A stretch of 64,000 nucleotides of DNA from Bacteroidales bacterium (lineage in GTDB: Bacteria; Bacteroidota; Bacteroidia; Bacteroidales; GCA-2748055). The stretch lies in assembly GCA_029210585.1 (NCBI GenBank), contig JARGFP010000020.1, positions 21,768-85,767 of the forward strand, in the 5' to 3' direction. A program made the translations under genes and the position numbers. Positions within the stretch are counted from its first letter, which is position 1. Each line of letters begins with the position of its first letter. Positions 36,612 through 44,917 of the stretch are shown in pieces. Under the pieces are notes generated by a model. It was not told the DNA's origin, ran no database searches, and was given only the letters and a program-made list of their open reading frames with translations.

Positions 36612-38464
36612 TCCGAAAAGTCAGGGGGCAATTATTAATTATTTTGTCGACAATTTTGTTCTAAAAAAAGCACTCTATGGGATTGACTTTCAGTATATTA
36701 TATTTGTAGTACCCAAATATTTTTGTTATCTTCAAACCGTAACCAATATTGAATTGAGCCATGTTTAAGAAATCGGCCAAACATACCCAGGGAGACCTTT
36801 TTTGTGCAGTCCCGTCCATTTTGGAGGGCAAATCTCTCAATCAGTACACCAATGAAGATGGTTGGCACAATCAATTCCGAAAACAGATCGTTTCCCGGAT
36901 TGACGAATCCATTTTTAAGGTTCTCTATAACGAAACGATGGGTGCCCCCAATTCCCCGGTTTCAGTACTGGTAGGCATGATGGTTTTGAAAGATGCTTTT
37001 GACTGGAGCGATTTGCAACTATTCGAGCATTGCCGGTTCAACCTGTTGGTCCGAAGTGCATTGGGTTTATTTAACCTGAACGATGAGATACCAACGGATT
37101 CGACCTACTATTTGTTCCGTAAGCGGATCCATCAATATAACCGGGACCACCATGAAGATTTACTGCAAAAGACCTTTGATGTGGTTACCCAAGGGCAAAT
37201 AAAGGATTTTGAAGTTAACGGGAAGGACATCCGTATGGACAGCAAACTCATCGGAAGCAATATTGCTTACTTTTCTCGGTACGAAATCATCCACCAAACA
37301 TTTGTACTGTTTTGTAAGACACTGAATGACCGTGATCTTTTGTTATTTTCAGAAGACGATAAGCAACAATTGAAAAGTTTACTGAAAGAATAACCCCATA
37401 AAACCATCTACCGCGGTACCAAAGAAGACATCCAGACACGGATGCAATCCATCGGTATTTTAGTTTACAAAACCCTTCGTATTTTTTCCGGTCAGGACAG
37501 TGAACCTTATCGGTTACTTCTACGGGTGTTTGAGGAACAATACAAGGTAGAAGAAGAAAAGCAGGAAGTACTGCTGCGCCCAAAAGAAGAAATTGTTTCA
37601 GGCAGTGCCCAGTCCCCTCACGATCCGGACAGCGCTTATCGTCAGAAAGCGGGCCAGAAGGTAAAAGGCTACAGCGTGAATGTTTCTGAAACAATATCTG
37701 ACGGGCCACTAAACCTGGTTACCAATGTAATAGTTGACAAGGCGAATGTGCCGGATACGGTTTTCGTCCAGTCGGCGATCAGCGCCACACAGGCAATAAC
37801 CGGTGTCCCGGTAGAAAAAGTATATGCCGATGGAGCCTACCAAAGCCCGGACAATGATGGTTTCTGTCAAAATATCGACATGGTTTTTACCGGCATACAG
37901 GGGGCTGTTTCAAGATACGATCTGGAGAAGGCCCCCGAAGGCCTGTTGGTTACCGACACACAAACCGGGGAATGCTTATTGGCAACCTTCGCTAAAAAGC
38001 TGAAAAACAGCAAAGAAGACAAATGGTTTATTCGAACGGGAAAAGACAAAGTCTATTTTAACCAACAGGCAATCCGGACTTCCAATATGAGACGGGCCAT
38101 GAAGCAACGCCCCGTAGAAGAATTACAAAAACGCAACAACGTGGAATCAACCATCTTTCATTTAGGTTACCCGCTACGAAACAGCAAATCAAAATACCGT
38201 GGGCTGATCAAAAACCAGGCATGGGCAATTTGCCGCTGTTTGTGGGTAAACCTGGTCAGGATTATACATTTTTTAGAACAAACATGTCAAAGAACGGCTC
38301 AAAAATCGAGAAATACTGCTTTATTGTTCAATTTGTGGAACGGTCCCGCTTTACAGGAACCATCCTATCGCAAACTGGCACGGCAGCTTGCCTTTTTTGT
38401 ATTCGTTTATTTTTTTCAATACAACATTCAATTTAAAAAATACCACTTTTCATAGTGGGGTCAA
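36602..38464. mobile_element. IS1182-type insertion sequence
   Basis: Terminal inverted repeats TTGAGCCCACTCCGAAAAGT (36602-36621) / ACTTTTCATAGTGGGGTCAA (38445-38464); transposase inside. Confidence 0.75.
36761..38455 (+). pseudogene. IS1182-family transposase interrupted by an in-frame TAA (37391-37393)
   Basis: ORFs 36761-37393 and 37442-38455 are in the same frame; reading through gives LLKE*PHKTIYRGTKEDIQTRMQ. Confidence 0.8.
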
Positions 38465-38754
38465 GATTTGGTTTTTAAAATACGCTGGGCCCCTGCGAGA
38501 AAATAGCGATCAAAAGCTGGCAGCGAACCAGTTGCACCTAGAATAATTTTAGAAATCAATGTATCAGTCGAGGATATGCTTTTAGTCGTTTTGTTGTTGC
38601 AGTAGGCTATCGTAGAATAATACTCTCTTAAATCTGCGATACAAGCATGTATTGCTTCTGGATCGGGTCTTTGATTTGTCTTCGAAGCTCGTATCTCAGG
38701 GAACAATTGTATCAAACCTAACGTTCTTCCATGCTGATTATCAATATTTTTCAA
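38461..38754 (-). pseudogene. N-terminal part of a hypothetical protein truncated by the IS
   Basis: Stop codon (38461-38463) comes from the IS inverted repeat; 'LISKIILGATGSLPAFDRYF'. Confidence 0.5.
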
Positions 38755-38854
38755 AGCGCTTAACCGGATAGGTCTCGATATAGTATCGATTGATAATCAA
38801 TACATTGCAATCCAAATATAGGTAAATAATATTGAATATACTTCAATTTTTTGT

Positions 38855-39271
38855 GCATCAAGTGGGTTAATATATATTGGAACGGCGGTCGGCCTTGATT
38901 ATTACGATAGCCGGGCTGGTAAAATGGTCAAGCCATTCCCTGAATTAAGATGCACCGTGCGCAAGATAGCCGAGCATAATGGATTTATATATCTTGGAAC
39001 CAATAGGGGACTGTTTCGTTTCAGGGAGGATAATAAAGGACTAGAGAGACTAGGGAGCAACCTGACAGAAGAACTGGTTATCAATAATCTTTTGTTTGAT
39101 GAAACGGGTAATTTATGGTGTGCACTGGATCATGGAAGGGGCATGGCTTTATATAATCCGTTAACAGATCGATACGATATTTTTCAGGATACGAACCAAC
39201 TTCCGTTTTCAAATTACAACACAGTTAGAACATTTTTTCATGCTTCTGAAGATATCGCTCTGCTAGCGTGA
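38855..39271 (+). pseudogene. Fragment of a two-component regulator propeller (Reg_prop / HTCS-like) protein
   Basis: Repeats 'SSGLIYIGTAVGLDYYD','HNGFIYLGTNRGLFRF','DETGNLWCALDHGRGMALYNP' without start or C-terminal domains. Confidence 0.6.
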
Positions 39272-39428
39272 GTTTATCACGGGATAAGGTCTAAAACGCT
39301 ATAACTATCAGGTAAACATAAAGATAGGCTTCATTTATTTGTATACACCAACATCTTTGATTTTTGGTCGTTCATTGTGGGCATTTTCTATACCTAATTG
39401 CCGAAAAATGTACATTGTTATTTTCCGA

Positions 39429-39884
39429 TTACATAAGTATTGATTTTGAACTATTTGAGTGACGTTTGTATGTTACTTTCTCAAAATAATCGATAAAGTT
39501 CTCTTGTAGTCGTTTCTTTTGCTTAGCTTGAGCACTTTCGCTATCACTGTATAAATCTGCATGGTCATATTCCCGTTGTCGGAGTTTACGAACACCATCA
39601 GCATATAGCATACTCTCACGATCGACTTCGCTCTTGCAAATAATGATACCATTATCATCCCGCTTAGGTTTGTAGCTCTTTATTCCCTTGGCGTTAATAC
39701 GGACATTCCCTTTTTTATTCCATTCGACAGTATATACGCTTCGGTTCAAGTATTCCCGGATTCGCTTGGGATCTTTTTTCCCAGGGACAAATACAGGATA
39801 GCTCTCTAAATAAATATACCACTCATTTCTATTTTCAGCTTTGCGAAGCCTAACGGTTACTTTGGTTTTTGATAACTGTTTCAT
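39429..39884 (-). pseudogene. N-terminal part of a tyrosine integrase (arm-binding + SAM-like), catalytic domain missing
   Basis: 'KVTVRLRKAENRNEWYIYLESYPVFVPGKKDPKRIREYLNRSVYTVEW...' ends before any R-H-R-Y motifs. Confidence 0.6.
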
Positions 39885-39895
39885 GGGGCATTGGT

Positions 39896-40447
39896 TTACT
39901 TTGGATCATAGATATTGTCGATTTCCGTTTTAGGTGCATATACGTATTTCCCAATTTGTCGTATAGGAATGGAGAATTTACGAATATGTTTGTAGACTGA
40001 ACTATCAGATATGCCAAATTTTTGTGCAATTTCGCCAATCGTATAGCAATCTTCAGGTTCAAGCCTATATAATTTTACAGTCGATTTTTTGCCGGTTGCA
40101 GGTGTTTCTTCCTGAATCGGGAACATTCGCTCTACTGCTTTACGTTCGATTCGTACAAGACGAGTTCCAAGATTGATTGCAGGAATTCGACCTTGACGTA
40201 CAAGTCGGTACAGTGTGCTCTTTGCCACACCAAAAAGGATTATTGCCTCTGGTACAGAAAGGTATAGACGGTCGTCAGGAATTCGATCAGCCAATGCCTT
40301 TCGTTGTTCCTCTTTTTTCTTCTGCGCTTTTCTCTGTCGATATGCAGCATCACTGCAATTTTTGGAGCAGTAGACAGAGTTTACTGTCTTCGGAATAAAA
40401 AGTTCTTTACAAACCTCACAGTTCTTTTGAATTTTGCTCATCACCAT
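39896..40447 (-). CDS. Cys-cluster + double excisionase-type HTH DNA-binding protein
   Basis: 'CEVCKELFIPKTVNSVYCSKNCSDAAYRQRK' zinc-finger-like; 'YLSVPEAIILFGVAKSTLYRLVRQGRIPAI' and 'YTIGEIAQKFGISDSSVYKHIRKFSIPIRQIGKYVY' HTHs. Confidence 0.8.
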   Translation of the reverse strand: MVMSKIQKNCEVCKELFIPKTVNSVYCSKNCSDAAYRQRKAQKKKEEQRKALADRIPDDRLYLSVPEAIILFGVAKSTLYRLVRQGRIPAINLGTRLVRIERKAVERMFPIQEETPATGKKSTVKLYRLEPEDCYTIGEIAQKFGISDSSVYKHIRKFSIPIRQIGKYVYAPKTEIDNIYDPK

Positions 40448-40586
40448 CTTTACCTACATTTAAGTACTCATAAGTAGTCATAAGTGCTCATAAGTTCCAC
40501 TTCATCGTGAATTAAGTTCCGGTACAAATATGGTACAAATATATGGCAAAAATCTATAAAAAACTATTCGATAAAATAATTCATTA

Positions 40587-40626
40587 AAAACAAAAAACGC
40601 AGCAAATCAGAGACTTACTGCGTTTT
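40587..40626 (-). terminator. Rho-independent terminator downstream of dnaK
   Basis: - strand AAACGCAG-loop-CTGCGTTT followed by TTTTGTTTTT. Confidence 0.75.
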
Positions 40627-40658
40627 ATTAATTGTTGATAATTCTTATTAATCGTACT

Positions 40659-42572
40659 CTATTTGACTTCTTCAAAATCAACGTCTGTTACTTCGCCGTC
40701 ATCATCTCCGCCTTTCTTATTCTCGCTGCCACCCGTGGGTGCATCTGCTGTTTGTTCAGCGCCCTGCTCCTGGCTGGCGTTGTACATATCCTGCGAAGCG
40801 GCTTGCCAGGCATTGTTGAGATCTTCTGTAGCGGCATCAATGGCTGCAATGTCTTCCGACTTGTGTGCATCTCTCAGTTTGCCGAGTGCTGCTTCGATGG
40901 TTTCCTTCTTCTCACCCGGAAGCTTGTCACCATAATCTTTCAGCTGTTTTTCCGACTGGAAGATCAGGCTGTCGGCGTTGTTGAGTTTCTCAATACGCTC
41001 CTTCACCTGCTTGTCGGTCTCCTCGTTGGCTTTGGCTTCCTGCTTCATCTTTTCGATTTCATCTTCTGTAAGTCCGGAAGATGCCTCAATGCGGATGCTC
41101 TGCTCTTTCCCGGTTCCCTTGTCACGTGCCGATACATTCAGGATACCGTTGGCATCGATGTCGAAGGTAACCTCGATCTGCGGGACACCACGTGGTGATG
41201 GTGGAATTCCGTCGAGGTGGAACCGCCCGATGGTTTTGTTGTCCTTGGCCATGGAGCGTTCTCCCTGGAGCACATGAATCTCAACTGAAGGCTGGTTATC
41301 GGCCGCCGTTGTAAAAGTTTGTGTCTTCTTGGTCGGGATCGTGGTATTCGATTCGATCAGCTTCGTTGACACACCACCCATGGTCTCGATACCGAGTGAA
41401 AGCGGTGTTACGTCGAGCAGCAATACGTCTTTGACCTCTCCTGTGAGCACACCACCCTGGATGGCAGCACCTATGGCCACAACCTCATCGGGATTCACCC
41501 CTTTCGAGGGAGCCCTTTTGAAGAAATCTTCCACCACTTTCTGTATCGCGGGGATACGGGTGGATCCACCCACGAGGATGACCTCGTTGATATCGGAGGA
41601 GTTCAATCCTGCGTCTTTCATTGCCTTTTTACAGGGTTCGATGGTTGCCTGGATCAGCTTGTCGGCAAGGCTCTCAAATTTCGCCCGCGTCAGTGTCTTC
41701 ACAAGGTGCTTTGGGATTCCGTCAACCGGCATGATATACGGCAGGTTGATCTCTGTCTGCGTTGAACTTGAAAGTTCGATCTTGGCTTTCTCGGCAGCTT
41801 CCTTCAGACGCTGCAATGCCATGGGATCTTTTTTAAGGTCCACGCCTTCGTCTTTCTTGAACTCCTGTGCCAGCCAGTCGATGATCACCTGGTCGAAGTC
41901 GTCACCACCGAGGTGCGTATCACCGTTGGTGGATTTTACCTCGAAGACGCCGTCGCCAAGTTCCAGGATCGAGATATCGAATGTACCTCCTCCCAGGTCG
42001 AATACGGCGATCTTCAGGTCCGACGATTTTTTGTCAAGACCGTATGCCAGTGATGCGGCAGTAGGTTCGTTGATGATCCTCTTGACAGTCAGTCCCGCGA
42101 TCTCACCGGCCTCCTTGGTGGCCTGGCGCTGCGAGTCACTGAAATAGGCAGGAACAGTGATCACTGCTTCCTTGACTTCAGTACCAAGGTAATCTTCTGC
42201 AGTTTTTTTCATCTTCTGCAGTACCATGGCTGAAATTTCCTGTGGTGAATATTTCCTGTTGTCGATCTGGACCCGCGGAGTATTGTTCTCGCCCTTGATA
42301 ACCTTAAAAGGAACCCTTTCGATCTCTTTTGTTACCCTGTCATAGGTCTCACCCATGAATCGTTTGATAGAGGCTACTGTTTTACTCGGATTGGTGATCG
42401 CCTGTCTTTTTGCAGGATCTCCCACTTTTCTCTCGCCGTTCTCAACAAAAGCAACTACGGAAGGAGTCGTCCGTTTTCCTTCGCTGTTGGGGATCACGAC
42501 CGGTTCGTTTCCTTCCATAACAGAAACGCAAGAGTTCGTTGTTCCTAAGTCTATTCCAATTATTTTACTCAT
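40659..42572 (-). CDS. dnaK: Molecular chaperone DnaK
   Basis: '[17 protein letters not shown]', '[15 protein letters not shown]', C-terminal '[10 protein letters not shown]'. Confidence 0.98.
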   Translation of the reverse strand: MSKIIGIDLGTTNSCVSVMEGNEPVVIPNSEGKRTTPSVVAFVENGERKVGDPAKRQAITNPSKTVASIKRFMGETYDRVTKEIERVPFKVIKGENNTPRVQIDNRKYSPQEISAMVLQKMKKTAEDYLGTEVKEAVITVPAYFSDSQRQATKEAGEIAGLTVKRIINEPTAASLAYGLDKKSSDLKIAVFDLGGGTFDISILELGDGVFEVKSTNGDTHLGGDDFDQVIIDWLAQEFKKDEGVDLKKDPMALQRLKEAAEKAKIELSSSTQTEINLPYIMPVDGIPKHLVKTLTRAKFESLADKLIQATIEPCKKAMKDAGLNSSDINEVILVGGSTRIPAIQKVVEDFFKRAPSKGVNPDEVVAIGAAIQGGVLTGEVKDVLLLDVTPLSLGIETMGGVSTKLIESNTTIPTKKTQTFTTAADNQPSVEIHVLQGERSMAKDNKTIGRFHLDGIPPSPRGVPQIEVTFDIDANGILNVSARDKGTGKEQSIRIEASSGLTEDEIEKMKQEAKANEETDKQVKERIEKLNNADSLIFQSEKQLKDYGDKLPGEKKETIEAALGKLRDAHKSEDIAAIDAATEDLNNAWQAASQDMYNASQEQGAEQTADAPTGGSENKKGGDDDGEVTDVDFEEVK

Positions 42573-42679
42573 ATTACGAATGTTTGTGTGTTTTCAATTG
42601 TTCTGACAACTATTAGTCAATGATTATGCCACTTTTGTTCTCCGGCTGAATTATGTAAAATTGACACTCAGACCAACTG

Positions 42680-42724
42680 TTATGTGTCAGAGTTCGGGAT
42701 ATTCAATCTGAATATCTGACATTT
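42680..42724. promoter_or_regulatory. Inverted repeat in dnaK-panB divergent intergenic region
   Basis: Perfect GATATTCA-ATC-TGAATATC (42698-42716), flanked by TGTCAGA...TCTGACA. Confidence 0.6.
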
Positions 42725-42795
42725 TGACGCAGTAATTCTTCCTTTTTTCGCTCCGTAATCCGGATTTTATTCGGTACTTTGCAAAAAAACACAGG

Positions 42796-43614
42796 ATGAT
42801 GTCAGTTCACAGTACCGTTCGAAAAGTGACCACTCATGTGCTGCATGAGATGAAATTAAAGGGGGAGAAGATTGCCATGCTGACCGGTTATGATTTTTCC
42901 ATGGCCAGGATCCTGGACCAGGCTGGTGTGGATATCATCCTGGTGGGTGACTCGGCCTCCAATGTAATGGCAGGATTTGAGACCACACTGCCCATTACCC
43001 TCGACAATATGATCTACCATGCCGCTTCTGTGGTGCGTGCCACCAAACGCGCATTGATCGTAGTGGATTTGCCGTTTGGCACATACCAGGGAAATTCAAA
43101 AAAGGCACTGGCCTCGGCGGTGCGCATTATGAAGGAGACCGGTGCAAGTGCGGTGAAGCTGGAAGGTGGCGTGGAGATCCTGGATTCAGTGGAGCGTATC
43201 CTTTCTGCCGGAATCCCGGTGATGGGCCACCTGGGACTGACCCCGCAGTCGATCCACAAATTCGGGACCTACGTGGTGCGGGCCACTGAAAAGGAAGAGG
43301 CGGAAAAGCTGATCAAGGATGCACAGAAGCTGGAAAAGGCCGGTTGTTTTGCCATCGTCCTGGAAAAAGTGCCTGCCAGGCTGGGCAAAGAGGTGTCCGG
43401 GATGCTGCGCATTCCCACCATCGGGATCGGTGCAGGGATGCATACCGACGGACAGGTGCTGGTGGTCCACGATATGCTGGGGATCACGCAGGAATTTTCG
43501 CCGCGGTTCCTGAGACGCTACCACAACCTGAATGCAGAGATCAACGGAGCGGTAAAGACCTATATAGAAGATGTGCGTTCCGGCGATTTCCCCAACGAAC
43601 GCGAGCAGTACTAG
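42796..43614 (+). CDS. panB: 3-methyl-2-oxobutanoate hydroxymethyltransferase
   Basis: '[33 protein letters not shown]', '[23 protein letters not shown]'. Confidence 0.96.
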   Translation: MMSVHSTVRKVTTHVLHEMKLKGEKIAMLTGYDFSMARILDQAGVDIILVGDSASNVMAGFETTLPITLDNMIYHAASVVRATKRALIVVDLPFGTYQGNSKKALASAVRIMKETGASAVKLEGGVEILDSVERILSAGIPVMGHLGLTPQSIHKFGTYVVRATEKEEAEKLIKDAQKLEKAGCFAIVLEKVPARLGKEVSGMLRIPTIGIGAGMHTDGQVLVVHDMLGITQEFSPRFLRRYHNLNAEINGAVKTYIEDVRSGDFPNEREQY

Positions 43615-43632
43615 TTCTTAAGCCAAAGCTGC

Positions 43633-44343
43633 ATGTCCCTTCAGAAAAAGTATGGTATCGAAGTGCTGTACGAGGACAACCACCTGGTTGTTCTCAATAA
43701 AAGTGTGTCGGACATTGTCCAGGGGGACCAGACAGGTGATGTGTCGCTCGACCAGAAGCTGAAAGGGTTCCTGAAAGAACGGGATGCCAAGCCCGGGAAT
43801 GTCTTCGTGGGGATACCGCACCGGCTCGACCGACCGGTAAGCGGCGTGGTGGTGTACACAAAAACAGGCAAGGCACTGCGCAGGATGACCAGCCTGTTCA
43901 GGGAAAAAGAGGTGGAAAAAAACTACCTGGCGGTGGTCGGCACGATTCCCGATCCAATGATTGCCACGCTGGAGCATTACCTGACACGCAACACCAAACA
44001 GAATAAATCCTATTGTCATTCAACCCCAGCCAGGGATGCAAAACATGCTGTGTTGCATTATAGGCATCTTGCCTCATCCGACCGGTACCACTTGCTGGAA
44101 ATCAGGCTGGAGACGGGCCGGCACCACCAGATCAGGGCACAGCTGGCGGCCATCGGGTGCCCGATCAAAGGAGATGTAAAATATGGTGCAAAGCGGCCGA
44201 ACCGCGATGGGGGAATCAGTCTGCATGCCCGGCGCATAGCGTTCCTGCACCCGGTGAAGAACACACAGCTGGAGGTTGTTGCCCCATTTCCGGCCAGGGA
44301 TATTTTTCATCTTTTCGGGGAAGATCAGGGCGTGCGGTTATAG
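43633..44343 (+). CDS. RluA family RNA pseudouridine synthase
   Basis: 'VGIPHRLDRPVSGVVVYTKT', 'RLETGRHHQIRAQLAAIGCPIKGD'. Confidence 0.9.
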   Translation: MSLQKKYGIEVLYEDNHLVVLNKSVSDIVQGDQTGDVSLDQKLKGFLKERDAKPGNVFVGIPHRLDRPVSGVVVYTKTGKALRRMTSLFREKEVEKNYLAVVGTIPDPMIATLEHYLTRNTKQNKSYCHSTPARDAKHAVLHYRHLASSDRYHLLEIRLETGRHHQIRAQLAAIGCPIKGDVKYGAKRPNRDGGISLHARRIAFLHPVKNTQLEVVAPFPARDIFHLFGEDQGVRL

Positions 44344-44359
44344 TCGGAATGCAGAATGT

Positions 44360-44842
44360 TCAGGGTGTGAGGTTATAGTCGAAGGGCAGGGGCAGCAGGT
44401 CACTGACGCTTTTTACCAGTTTGATTTCATTTTCGCCATACATAATCACCTCCACGGGTTGTTTCACCCTGTTTTCATGTTCGAGCAATACCTGGCGGCA
44501 ATCGCCACAGGGATACACCGGTTTTGCGACAAACCTGCCGTCGGCATATGCTGCCAGCGCGATCCTCTTGATGGCCACGCCGGGGTATTGCGATCCGGCG
44601 TAGAACAGTGCCACGCGTTCGGCGCAGAGGCCTGAAGGAAAGGCGATGTTCTCCTGGTTGTTCCCGGTGATGATCTCACCGTTCTCAAGCTCAAGCGCTG
44701 CGCCCACCCGGAACTGGGAGTAAGGAGCCCAGGCTTTTTCCGTAGCTTCCTTTGCCAGGCGGATCAGTTCTGCACCAATACCCGGCAATTCCGTGGTATC
44801 TTCATAAGAGTATATGGTAATCCTTAGTTCTTCAGCTTTCAT
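44360..44842 (-). CDS. cdd: Cytidine deaminase
   Basis: 'AYAPYSQFRVGAALE'-like, 'GLCAERVALF', 'PCGDCRQVL'; ATG at 44842 preferred. Confidence 0.9.
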   Translation of the reverse strand: MKAEELRITIYSYEDTTELPGIGAELIRLAKEATEKAWAPYSQFRVGAALELENGEIITGNNQENIAFPSGLCAERVALFYAGSQYPGVAIKRIALAAYADGRFVAKPVYPCGDCRQVLLEHENRVKQPVEVIMYGENEIKLVKSVSDLLPLPFDYNLTP

Positions 44843-44917
44843 CTTTCGGTCCTTTATTACCGGCGGGGTGTAAATCAGCAACCTGGCCGGAAACCAAAGT
44901 TACAAAATTATTGGTCA

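Larger units (their letters stand above)
34703..40677. mobile_element. Putative integrative element inserted at the dnaK 3' end (degraded)
   Basis: Imperfect 19-bp direct repeat of the dnaK terminus (34703-34721 vs 40659-40677, 16/19 identical, including 9 identical TCTTCAAAA); integrase fragment, excisionase-like HTH, accessory ATPase and IS inside. Confidence 0.6.
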
